Positions 24,622 through 32,224 of a stretch of 36,294 bases of DNA are shown here, piece after piece. The stretch lies in contig CACAIE010000019.1 of assembly GCA_902532475.1 (NCBI GenBank), positions 1-36,294 on the forward strand, written 5' to 3'. The stretch is from an uncultured SAR116 cluster alpha proteobacterium (GTDB lineage: Bacteria; Pseudomonadota; Alphaproteobacteria; Puniceispirillales; GCA-002684695). Each line of letters begins with the position of its first letter. The first letter of the stretch is position 1. The position numbers and the translations under genes are program-made. The notes under the pieces are model-generated. The model had not been told where the DNA came from. It saw nothing but the letters and a program-made list of their open reading frames with translations, and did no database searches.

Positions 24622-25653
24622 ATGTTTTTAAGAACAATATTTACCAGTTTAATCATTTTGCTTACTGCAAATTTTGCTTACGCTGGAGGGAAACTTTCAG
24701 TCTATCATTGGTTTGAATATATGCCTCAAGAATTACTTGATAAGTTTGAGTCAGAAACAGGCATTGATGTAACCATGGACACATATGACAGTAATGAGTC
24801 TTTACTTGCCGCCTTAAAAGCAGGAAAATTAGGATCCTATGATGTAGCTGTCCCAGGTGATTATATGGTTGAAATTTTGGCTGGAGAAGGCATGCTTGAT
24901 ACCATTGGTGATAGCGAACTTAAAAATAAAGGTAATATAGAACCTCAATGGATTGAAGCTTCATTTGATCCAGGAAGGAAGCATTCAATTCCATATCAAT
25001 GGGGATCAACAAGCTTTTCAGTGAATAGAGACGTTTATAAAGGCAATATAAATACTACTGATATTATTTTTAATCCTCCAGATGAACTAAAAGGAAAAAT
25101 CAATGTTCTGGATAGTCAAGGAGAGGTTATGGCTTTAGGCTCTCTTCATTTAGGCATACCCCAATGTTCAACAGATCGTGATCAACTTAAGGCATTAGAT
25201 TCATTATTACAAAGTGCAAAAACACATTGGGCATCATTCGGATCAGATATTGCTAAAGATGTGTTGGTTTCAGGAGACGTTGCAGTAGGAATGATTTGGA
25301 ATGGATTTTCTTCAAAGGCACGTGAAGAGGGAGCAAACGTCGAGTATTCGTATCCTGATCAAGGGTATGTTGTTTGGATGGACAATGTAGTTCTTTTAAA
25401 AGATGCTCCAAATCGTCAAAATGCTTTGATATTTATGGATTTTCTTTTAGAACCTGAAAATGCTGCTGCTGTTACTAATTATGCTCAATATAATGCTGGA
25501 GTGAAAGGTGTGACAAAATTTTTAGAACCTGCATTAGCCACTATGCCAGAAAATAATCCACGAGAAGGCGCTGGTCCTGGTGCTTTTGTAGCTGTTTGCG
25601 ATCAAGAAACTCAGGAAGTTTATGACCAAATGTGGACACGTTTAAGAAGTTAG
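24622..25653 (+). CDS. potD: Periplasmic polyamine-binding protein PotD
   Basis: 343-aa extracellular solute-binding protein with a signal peptide (MFLRTIFTSLIILLTANFAYA, then GG). The mature start LSVYHWFEYMPQELLDKFESE aligns with the PotD/PotF pattern YxWxEYxP...F..ETG, and DTYDSNESLLAALKAG and YDVAVPGDYMV follow as in the family. I take ATG 24622 with AGGGAG 10 nt upstream rather than the open frame from 24562, which would bury the signal peptide. Last gene of the pot unit. Spermidine or putrescine is the likely ligand; other amines are possible. Confidence 0.9.
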   Translation: MFLRTIFTSLIILLTANFAYAGGKLSVYHWFEYMPQELLDKFESETGIDVTMDTYDSNESLLAALKAGKLGSYDVAVPGDYMVEILAGEGMLDTIGDSELKNKGNIEPQWIEASFDPGRKHSIPYQWGSTSFSVNRDVYKGNINTTDIIFNPPDELKGKINVLDSQGEVMALGSLHLGIPQCSTDRDQLKALDSLLQSAKTHWASFGSDIAKDVLVSGDVAVGMIWNGFSSKAREEGANVEYSYPDQGYVVWMDNVVLLKDAPNRQNALIFMDFLLEPENAAAVTNYAQYNAGVKGVTKFLEPALATMPENNPREGAGPGAFVAVCDQETQEVYDQMWTRLRS

Positions 25654-25676
25654 TTTTTTTAAACTTTAAAAACAAA

Positions 25677-25705
25677 ATACCTGCCGGGATAATTCCGGCA
25701 GGTAT
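25677..25705. terminator. Hairpin between potD and the scar region
   Basis: An 11-bp stem (ATACCTGCCGG at 25677-25687 with CCGGCAGGTAT at 25695-25705) and 7-nt loop. On the plus strand no T-run follows, but on the minus strand the stem runs into TTTTGTTTTT, so it looks like a terminator for transcripts coming from the right. It may still protect or end the potD message. Confidence 0.6.
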
Positions 25706-25735
25706 CGATAAACTCCAAATAAATTCTTCATCTCA

Positions 25736-25937
25736 TTACGCATTAAAAAAGGTTTCCGTTAGAGATCCAACTAACTCAATCTTCTGATCTATTTTATCAA
25801 TCTTTTCTTCTAAGAGTGAATGGTCTTCGTTTTTATTTCATTTCGTAAATTGGAATATTGTATATGTGATCGAATCCATCATTAATTGAAATTGATAGTT
25901 GATAGTTTAATGTTGGAGACGAAGGGACAATCCTTGT
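25736..25937 (-). pseudogene. Possible gene remnant, C-terminal end, frameshifted
   Basis: Directly after the stop of the chimeric ORF, the same minus-strand frame stays open for 34 codons and reads a protein-like string ending GFDHIYNIPIYEMK before TAA at 25833-25835. Shifting frame by one base in the adjoining A-run continues NKNEDHSLLEEKIDKIDQKI and ends ETFFNA at TAA 25736-25738. The acidic/amphipathic character suggests the tail of a once intact gene. No family recognised, and I cannot exclude chance. Confidence 0.35.
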
Positions 25938-26237
25938 TTATTTCATTACCTCTTCAAATCGATCCATAATGATAGGAAGCCGCTGAGCAAGATTAGCTTT
26001 GATCTTCTCAATATCCATCGATAGCAACATCCGCTCTTTCATTACGATATTTCCATCGATGATAACCGAACTAACATTCTGGCCTGTAGTCATGTTGGCC
26101 GCAGTGAACAAGGGATCGTATATGGGAATCTGATCAGGTTCATTTGAACTTACATGCGTAGCGACATCAAGTAATGCCTGTTTCATCGTGTCCCCATGCC
26201 CCTTTTTTGCTTTAATGATTGCGGTTACCGTGAACAT
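25938..26237 (-). CDS. Chimeric ORF: ABM-domain start joined to amidohydrolase end
   Basis: 99 aa from ATG 26237, with a strong Shine-Dalgarno (GGGAGG, 4 nt away); the frame extends to a TTG at 26249 that lies inside that ribosome site. Residues 1 to about 34 (MFTVTAIIKAKKGHGDTMKQ...) match the first strand and helix of antibiotic-biosynthesis-monooxygenase (ABM) proteins. From about 37 on (YDPLFTAANMTTG, VSSVIIDGNIVMKERMLL) it matches the last 60 residues of TrzA/SAH-deaminase-type amidohydrolases, where the dVxxViVdGkvV pattern closes the beta-sandwich. Neither part would be a complete domain. I read it as a deletion junction between two former genes, probably non-functional though still translatable. 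Confidence 0.6.
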   Translation of the reverse strand: MFTVTAIIKAKKGHGDTMKQALLDVATHVSSNEPDQIPIYDPLFTAANMTTGQNVSSVIIDGNIVMKERMLLSMDIEKIKANLAQRLPIIMDRFEEVMK

Positions 26238-26375
26238 TGAACCTCCCAAAATCTATATAAATTATAACCTATTGTAACAAACTGCATAAATTTTTAAAGT
26301 CTGAAATGATTTTCTCATTTGCGACTGTTTACGAGTATTATTAAAAACACGAACTTTACACAATTAAAAATATCA

Positions 26376-26419
26376 TGTAAATTTTTTACAAAGTTTACTT
26401 ATAATATTAATTAATATTA
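26376..26419 (+). promoter_or_regulatory. Palindromes and possible promoter before the BMP gene
   Basis: Within the 194-base gap two symmetrical sites stand out: TGTAAA-TTT-TTTACA (26376-26390) and an 18-bp perfect palindrome TAATATTAATTAATATTA (26402-26419). TATAAT at 26400-26405 could be a -10 element with TGTAAA at 26376-26381 as a poor -35 (18-base spacing). An operator role is plausible, as this is the likely promoter of the transporter and demethylase genes. Confidence 0.35.
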
Positions 26420-26443
26420 ATAATTTAATAGGAGGAAAGTATA

Positions 26444-27532
26444 ATGCAGTCTTACCTGAAGAGATTTAAGAAAATAGTTTTCACAACTTTGTTTGCAATT
26501 GGAGCATTCAATACAAGCGTTAGTGCTGATACGTTGAGTATTGGGGTGTTATTACCATCTCCGATCGCAGATGTGGGGTGGTCGAATGAGCTCGTCAAAG
26601 GCTTTAACGGCATCAAAGAGAAATATGGAGATGATGTTACATTAAACATTGTTGAAAACATCCAAGAGGGTCCAGATGCTGACAGAATCATGAATAAAAT
26701 GGTTGGTGACGGTAATAAATTTATACTGCTTGGTTCATTCGGCTATATGAATAGTGGCTTGAAATTGGCCCAACGTAACCCTGACGTATCGTTCATTCAT
26801 GCTTCAGGCTACAAAGTAGCCGACAACTTTTCACCGTTCACAGCCAAGTATTATGAAGGGTCATTTTTAATGGGGATGGCTGCAGCTGATCTAACCAAGA
26901 CAAAGAAACTTGGTGTTGTGGGAGCTTATGCAATTCCAGAGTTGATTTCTACCATTAATGGATTTGCTCTTGGTGCTCGCTCAGTGGATCCAGAAATAAC
27001 GGTTGATATCATTTGGCTTAATTCTTGGTTTGATCCAGCCAAAGCTCAGGCTTCAGCAAAAGCGCTTATAGCCAATGGTGCAGATATCTTATTTTCTAAC
27101 TCTCAAGATACACCTTCCGTGGTTACTGTAGGTGAAGAAGCAGGTGCATATGTTTTCAATTTGAATGGTTCGATGGGTGAATACGCGCCCACGAAATACC
27201 TTGGAGTGGTAAAAACCGATTGGGGACCTTTCTTTTCTGCTTCGGTTGACGCACACCTAAATGGTAGCTTTGTGGGTCGTAACGAATGGCTAGGAGTCGA
27301 TGCAGATGTAGTTGTTACCGAAGAGTGGAACCCCGACATCAGTGCTGAGATGATGGCAAAAATAAAAGCTGTAGAAGCAGACATTACATCGGGTGCAAGG
27401 CATGTTTATGACGGGCCTCTTTTCAACCAAGATGGTGAACAGGTGGTAGCTGCAGGCGAGCGACTGGATGATGGCGGTATCCTGGGTATTGACTGGCATG
27501 TTCAAGGTATTAATACACCGTTGCCAAAATAA
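26444..27532 (+). CDS. BMP-family purine/nucleoside-binding protein
   Basis: 362-aa periplasmic binding protein of the basic membrane protein (BMP/PnrA) family. Signal peptide ends at about A28 (NTSVSA, then DTL). Family features: IGVLLPSPIADVGWSN near the start (the DxGW/S-x-N ligand region), NPDVSFIHASGYK, the FLMGMAAADLTKTKKLGVVGA block, and GADILFSNSQDT. BMP proteins bind purine nucleosides, and some branches bind nucleobases such as xanthine or urate. A very strong Shine-Dalgarno (AGGAGGA) precedes ATG 26444. First gene of a four-gene ABC importer. The demethylase and guanine deaminase genes downstream suggest a purine base, possibly methylated, as ligand (inference). Confidence 0.92.
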   Translation: MQSYLKRFKKIVFTTLFAIGAFNTSVSADTLSIGVLLPSPIADVGWSNELVKGFNGIKEKYGDDVTLNIVENIQEGPDADRIMNKMVGDGNKFILLGSFGYMNSGLKLAQRNPDVSFIHASGYKVADNFSPFTAKYYEGSFLMGMAAADLTKTKKLGVVGAYAIPELISTINGFALGARSVDPEITVDIIWLNSWFDPAKAQASAKALIANGADILFSNSQDTPSVVTVGEEAGAYVFNLNGSMGEYAPTKYLGVVKTDWGPFFSASVDAHLNGSFVGRNEWLGVDADVVVTEEWNPDISAEMMAKIKAVEADITSGARHVYDGPLFNQDGEQVVAAGERLDDGGILGIDWHVQGINTPLPK

Positions 27533-27540
27533 TCTGATAC

Positions 27541-27570
27541 TTTGCCCCAGCAAATCCTTGCTGGGGCAAA
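27541..27570 (+). repeat. Intercistronic 13-bp hairpin after the BMP gene
   Basis: TTTGCCCCAGCAA (27541-27553) and TTGCTGGGGCAAA (27558-27570) form a perfect stem with a 4-base loop, 8 nt after the BMP stop and 30 nt before the ATPase start. No T-run follows, so I expect partial termination or 3'-end protection giving more binding protein than ATPase. Confidence 0.75.
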
Positions 27571-27600
27571 ATTCCTATAAACTTCTAACAAAGTGAACAC

Positions 27601-29142
27601 ATGCAAAATGAACGACAGCCATTGCTCACATTAAGTAAGCTGACTAAAATCTACGGTTCATTAATTGCAAACGATTCCATTGATTTGGATGTCTACACAG
27701 GTTCGATCCACGCGGTTTTGGGAGAGAATGGCGCGGGCAAATCAACCCTAATGAAACTTGCTTATGGGGTAGTAAAGCCTGATGCCGGGGAAATTTTTTG
27801 GAAAGGCCAAAAGATTAATTATTGGAAGACCACCGTAGCTCGGGGCCTGGGCATTGGAATGGTTTTCCAGCACTTTTCACTTTTTGAAACTTTGTCAGTA
27901 GTTGAAAATATTGCCCTAACAATAAAAGGTTCTCAAAAAGATTTAATTGATCATATTCGAAAGATTGGAGCTGACTATCAGCTGGAAATAGATCCAACTG
28001 CAATGGTTAACTCATTGTCTGTCGGACAACGTCAACGCGTAGAAATCATTCGCTGTCTGATGCAGGATTTGAAGCTTTTAATTTTGGATGAACCAACTTC
28101 TGTCTTGCCTCCACAGCACGTCCGTGCCCTTTTTGATGCTCTAAGAAAACTACAAAATAATGGGGTTGCAATACTATACATCTCTCACAAACTTGAAGAA
28201 ATTCGTGAGTTATGTGATACCGCAACAATTTTGCGAGATGGCAAGGTGACGGGTAAAGTTAATCCTAATGAAACTAGTACGCAAGAACTGGCAACACTTA
28301 TGATTGGCCGAAGCATTCCAAAGGTTGAACGAAAAGTAAGTGACCATAAGTCAAAAAATGCAATCTTAAATGTAACTAATTTGAATATTAAAAATCCGGA
28401 TCCATTTGGAACAGACCTAAAAAATTTAAACTTATCCGTATTTGGAGGCGAAATTGTTGGTATTGCTGGAGTATCTGGAAATGGCCAACAGGAACTGGGG
28501 CGTATCATTTCTGGAGAGGACTTAAATGGTGACTTGAACCTTTCTACTATAGAGATGTTTGGTCAACCAGTTACGCGAAAGGGTGTAATAGAGAGAAGAG
28601 ATCTTGGCTTTTGCTTTGTTCCGGAAGAAAGACTGGGTCGCGGAGTTGTACCTTCGATGTCGTTATCGAAAAACTCGCTTCTTACAGCCTTTAAAAAAGG
28701 CATGCTCAAAAATGGATTTATCCAAGATGATGTTGTTGACAAATATACAGACACATGCATCACTGAGTTTTCTGTAAAGTCGTCTGGTAATGGTGCTACG
28801 GCCAACTCCTTATCAGGTGGAAACTTGCAAAAATTCCTTGTGGGACGAGAATTGCTATTGGAACCAAAACTATTATTTTTGTCACAACCTACTTGGGGTG
28901 TAGATGTAGGATCAGCTAACGAAATCAGACAAAAATTAATAAGTTTACGTGATAACGGAATTGGCATTTTAGTTATTTCGGAAGAACTAGAAGAATTGTT
29001 TGAAATCACAGATCGTATGTATGTTTTAAGGAGTGGACGTATATCGACCTCCATGCAAACAAACGAAGTTAGTCCCGATGAAATTGGAGAGTATATGATT
29101 GGTGAAGAACGAGAGGATGCTAGTAATGCTCTTGCAGTTTGA
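27601..29142 (+). CDS. Nucleoside/purine ABC transporter double ATPase (NupO/YufO-like)
   Basis: 513-aa protein with two fused ABC domains, as in sugar- and nucleoside-type importers. Domain 1: Walker A GENGAGKST (41-49), signature LSVGQRQR (139-146), Walker B LILDEPTS (160-167). Domain 2 is degenerate: Walker A region GVSGNGQQE (290-298), signature LSGGNLQK (404-411), and LFLSQPT (425-431) in place of a classical Walker B. This asymmetry is normal for the family. FVPEERLGRG is the typical RBS-like motif of domain 2. No clear Shine-Dalgarno before ATG 27601. It overlaps the following permease gene by 17 nt. Confidence 0.93.
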   Translation: MQNERQPLLTLSKLTKIYGSLIANDSIDLDVYTGSIHAVLGENGAGKSTLMKLAYGVVKPDAGEIFWKGQKINYWKTTVARGLGIGMVFQHFSLFETLSVVENIALTIKGSQKDLIDHIRKIGADYQLEIDPTAMVNSLSVGQRQRVEIIRCLMQDLKLLILDEPTSVLPPQHVRALFDALRKLQNNGVAILYISHKLEEIRELCDTATILRDGKVTGKVNPNETSTQELATLMIGRSIPKVERKVSDHKSKNAILNVTNLNIKNPDPFGTDLKNLNLSVFGGEIVGIAGVSGNGQQELGRIISGEDLNGDLNLSTIEMFGQPVTRKGVIERRDLGFCFVPEERLGRGVVPSMSLSKNSLLTAFKKGMLKNGFIQDDVVDKYTDTCITEFSVKSSGNGATANSLSGGNLQKFLVGRELLLEPKLLFLSQPTWGVDVGSANEIRQKLISLRDNGIGILVISEELEELFEITDRMYVLRSGRISTSMQTNEVSPDEIGEYMIGEEREDASNALAV

Positions 29143-30217
29143 ACGGCGGGATACACCCTCAAAGACTCTAGTATTCGCTACTCCATTCATTGCTATTGCT
29201 ATAACGATAATTTTGAGCAGCATTATGCTTCTAATTCAAGGCAAATCTTTGCTAACAACCTTTTTTTCCTTTTTTATAGAACCATTCGAATCTACTTATG
29301 CCATATCAGAGGTTTTCCTCAAATTTGGTCCATTGCTCTTTATTGCACAGGCTTTGGCCATCGGTTTTAGAGCAAAAGTTTGGAACATAGGAGCCGAGGG
29401 TCAAATGATTATGGGCGCAATACTTGCCTCGTCGGTTCCCGTATATTTTACAGACAGTGATTCGGTGTTTCTTCTTCCAGCTATGATTTTATTAGGTGCA
29501 TTTGGGGGATTAGTTTGGGCTGCAATTCCTGCGTTTTTGAGGACACGCTACAATGCAAACGAGATTTTGGTCACGTTAATGTTGACTTCGGTAGCGTTAC
29601 AAATTCTTTACTATTTACTTTTGGGTCCATGGAAAGACCCTATGGGTTTTAATTTTCCACAAACTGTTATGTTTCAAGACGCTGCATTATTTCCACCCAT
29701 TATTTTTGGGTTTCGTTTGAATTATTCTTTAATTATTCCAATAATTTTTACAATTTTTGTTTGGATTTATATGGAGAAACATTTTGGTGGCTTCAAGCTT
29801 ACAGTGGGTGGGCTTGCGCCTCATGCAGCTACTTATGCTGGTTACAGCTCAAATGGTGCGGTTTGGAAAAGTTTATTAATCGCTGGAATGGCGGCTGGGA
29901 TTGCTGGCATGAGTGAGGTCGCAGGACCAATTGGACAGTTACAACGTTCCGTGACATCAGGCTATGGTTATTCGGCTATCATTGTAGCTTATTTGGGGGC
30001 TTTGCATCCTATAGGTATCGTATTTGCTGCATTCTTTTTGTCAGTTATTCACATCGGTGGAGATTATGCCCTAGTTACGGCTGACCTGCCGATAAGCTCC
30101 GTGCACATTTTTCAGGGATTGCTATTAGTATCTTACTTAGCAAGTTTTACCTTGGTGAATTATCAGTTTAAGCCTCGTAAAGCTCGAATAGTAGAAATTG
30201 AAAGTTCTCTAACATGA
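29126..30217 (+). CDS. Nucleoside/purine ABC permease 1 (NupP/YufP-like)
   Basis: 363-aa BPD_transp_2 permease with about nine membrane segments and the family motif KVWNIGAEGQMIMGAILAS near residue 90. Among several in-frame starts I choose ATG 29126, with GAGAGG 9 nt upstream; TTG 29099 and ATG 29117 are alternatives. The start lies inside the ATPase gene and the stop overlaps the next ATG (ATGA), so three membrane-complex genes are translationally coupled. Confidence 0.92.
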   Translation: MLLQFERRDTPSKTLVFATPFIAIAITIILSSIMLLIQGKSLLTTFFSFFIEPFESTYAISEVFLKFGPLLFIAQALAIGFRAKVWNIGAEGQMIMGAILASSVPVYFTDSDSVFLLPAMILLGAFGGLVWAAIPAFLRTRYNANEILVTLMLTSVALQILYYLLLGPWKDPMGFNFPQTVMFQDAALFPPIIFGFRLNYSLIIPIIFTIFVWIYMEKHFGGFKLTVGGLAPHAATYAGYSSNGAVWKSLLIAGMAAGIAGMSEVAGPIGQLQRSVTSGYGYSAIIVAYLGALHPIGIVFAAFFLSVIHIGGDYALVTADLPISSVHIFQGLLLVSYLASFTLVNYQFKPRKARIVEIESSLT

Positions 30218-31140
30218 CACCTCTTGAGTTTTTTCTCGCGGGCACAATGAGCGCCGCTACTGTTTTTCTACTTGCTGCTTTAGGCGAATTAGTTGCTGAA
30301 AAGTCAGGGATGTTAAATTTGGGCGTTGAGGGTATGATGGCAATCTCTGCAGCGGTTGGGTTTGTGGTAACTTATCAAACTGGCAGTCATCTTATAGGAT
30401 TTATTGTAGCTGGAGCAGCTGGTATAGGCATATCTATGATTTTTGCAATAGTTTCAATTACATTTTTGGCAAATCAAGTTGCTACTGGGTTGGCTGTTGG
30501 TATTTTGGGCTTGGGTCTTTCTGCACTAATTGGAAAGAATTATGAAAGCTTCACTGTAACTGCCCCAGCTTCTATTCAAATTCCAGTTTTAAGTGATATT
30601 CCATTAGTTGGGCCCGTTTTATTCCAGCAAAATATTGTTGTTTACCTTACGATCGTTATGGCTATTTTGATAAGTTTTTGCTTGAATAAAACCCGACTTG
30701 GCTTGGCCATACGAGCGTGTGGAGAAAATCCTAAAGCAGCCGAGTCACTGAGTTATTCAGTGTTCAAGATTAGGTACGGAGCTGTAGCTTTTGGGGGTTT
30801 GATGGCGGGATTTGCTGGGGCATATGCGTCTACTATATACACCCCACTTTGGGCTGATGGTATGATAGCTGGCCGTGGATGGATTGCGGTTGCATTGGTC
30901 GTATTTGGAACATGGAAAACTGGTCGTATTTTTTTAGGGGCTTATCTATTTGGAATGGTGTCGCTAGGAGAATTAGTAGTTCAGTCTTTTGGGTTAGCTG
31001 TCCCATCTCAGTTGTTAACAGCAATGCCGTTCATAGTTACTATAGTTGTTTTGGCGATAATATCTTCCGATAGAGCAAGGCTGCGTCTGCATGCACCATA
31101 TTCACTAGGCGAAACATATGATGGATCGGAACCACAATAA
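30214..31140 (+). CDS. Nucleoside/purine ABC permease 2 (NupQ/YufQ-like)
   Basis: 308-aa second BPD_transp_2 permease with the paired motif EKSGMLNLGVEGMMAISAAVG near the N-terminus and LGLAIRACGENPKAAESLSY in the cytoplasmic loop, both characteristic of this permease type. About eight membrane segments. It completes the importer. A 103-nt gap then precedes the NdmC-like gene, wide enough for a separate promoter. Confidence 0.93.
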   Translation: MTPLEFFLAGTMSAATVFLLAALGELVAEKSGMLNLGVEGMMAISAAVGFVVTYQTGSHLIGFIVAGAAGIGISMIFAIVSITFLANQVATGLAVGILGLGLSALIGKNYESFTVTAPASIQIPVLSDIPLVGPVLFQQNIVVYLTIVMAILISFCLNKTRLGLAIRACGENPKAAESLSYSVFKIRYGAVAFGGLMAGFAGAYASTIYTPLWADGMIAGRGWIAVALVVFGTWKTGRIFLGAYLFGMVSLGELVVQSFGLAVPSQLLTAMPFIVTIVVLAIISSDRARLRLHAPYSLGETYDGSEPQ

Positions 31141-31210
31141 AGGCTTTCAAATAAATAATAGGGTAACCAGATATTTATTTTTCATTAGATTGTATGCACA
31201 ATTTTAAAAA

Positions 31211-31225
31211 GATTAATCGTTAATC
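31211..31225. promoter_or_regulatory. Inverted repeat before the NdmC-like gene
   Basis: GATTAA-TCG-TTAATC forms a perfect 6-bp inverted repeat with 3-base centre, 18 nt before the NdmC-like ATG and overlapping the region just ahead of its Shine-Dalgarno (GAGGGAG, 31226-31232). Its place and size would suit a repressor site, but no regulator gene is in the window and I see no second copy. Confidence 0.4.
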
Positions 31226-31243
31226 GAGGGAGAAAATTTAGTC

Positions 31244-32104
31244 ATGGTCTCTGCTTTTCAAGATCCAGTTATACTTAATCAGTGGCATCCAATATCCTCA
31301 TTGGAAGAGATCAATCCATCTGAAAAAACTTTCCAAACATTACTTTTAGATGAAGAAATTTTGTATAAGATGGATAAGGAAAACAAGGTTTTGGTTTGGC
31401 GTAAAGGGTCGCGAGACGAGAATTTGCCTACTAAGCTAGCCTATGGATTTGTATGGGTATGCTTGGGTAACCCACCAGAAACTCTTTTTCTTTTTCCTGA
31501 ATTTGACGAACCTAATCGTAAAAATAAAGCTACTGGAGTTATTGGCGTGAATACATCAGCTGGTAGAGCAATAGAAAATTTTTGTGACATGGGTCATTTC
31601 CCCTACGTACACAAGGGAATTTTAGGCGAAGAACCACATACGGAAGTTAAAAATTATGATGTGGAAATTTCTGATGAACCAGATGAAGTACTAGCTACAA
31701 ATTGTAAATTTTTTCAGCCACGCGCGAATGTGACCTCAACTAAAGGTGTGGATGCCGATTATATCTATAGGGTGCCTCACATAAATTGCGCTTTATTATA
31801 CAAATCAAGCATTGTGGCAGGAAAGCTTGATGTGATTGTATTGTTTGTGCAACCCATGAGAGAGGAACAAATTAGAGCGCACACTGCGATGTGCATATTT
31901 GATGATTCTAGTACCGAAAAAGACATCCGATTATTTCAGCAGTTAATATTTGGCCAGGACAAACCTATTTTAGAGAATCAACATCCAAAAAGGCTGCCTC
32001 TCAATCCAAGGATGGAGACACCAATTCGTGCAGATAAAACTGCTATTTCTTATCGGAGATGGCTTTTAAATAAAGGTTTAAAGTATGGTACGGTTGCAAA
32101 TTAG
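31244..32104 (+). CDS. ndmC: NdmC-like oxygenase subunit lacking the Rieske domain
   Basis: 286-aa catalytic subunit of a Rieske-type non-haem iron oxygenase, expected to remove the N7-methyl group of 7-methylxanthine as formaldehyde. The mononuclear iron site is visible: D115-x-x-H118-x4-H123 in ENFCDMGHFPYVHKG, and a likely third ligand D239 in FGQDKPILENQ. The N-terminal part has the usual WHPISSLEEI start and jumps from VLVWRKGS to YGFVWVCLGNPPE; the segment that normally carries CxH...CxxH is absent, with no cysteine-histidine cluster anywhere. This is the defining oddity of NdmC in caffeine-degrading Pseudomonas, which borrows the Rieske cluster of NdmD. The next gene supplies just such a domain, so this is not simply a damaged gene. 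Confidence 0.85.
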   Translation: MVSAFQDPVILNQWHPISSLEEINPSEKTFQTLLLDEEILYKMDKENKVLVWRKGSRDENLPTKLAYGFVWVCLGNPPETLFLFPEFDEPNRKNKATGVIGVNTSAGRAIENFCDMGHFPYVHKGILGEEPHTEVKNYDVEISDEPDEVLATNCKFFQPRANVTSTKGVDADYIYRVPHINCALLYKSSIVAGKLDVIVLFVQPMREEQIRAHTAMCIFDDSSTEKDIRLFQQLIFGQDKPILENQHPKRLPLNPRMETPIRADKTAISYRRWLLNKGLKYGTVAN

Positions 32105-32224
32105 AATTTGAAATTTGCCATCATTATAGAAGCAAAAATAGTTAGGAAAGAACTATTAGGAAATCTAAATTAATTACAAATTGTGACTAATGTAAGAGAA
32201 AATAACTTAAGAAAGATTATTTGT

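Noticed and set aside
25677-25705. Hairpin as a simple rho-independent terminator for potD
   Set aside because: No T-run follows on the plus strand; the T-rich side is on the minus strand, so I report it as a hairpin of uncertain direction.
28563-29162. Minus-strand frame of 199 aa inside the double ATPase
   Set aside because: Serine/proline-rich mirror of the ATPase coding strand; the plus-strand protein has all family motifs.
31244-32104. Reading the first oxygenase gene as a pseudogene because it lacks the Rieske domain
   Set aside because: The frame is intact, has its own ribosome site and the iron ligands, and the missing cluster is supplied by the next gene, as in the known NdmC/NdmD pair.
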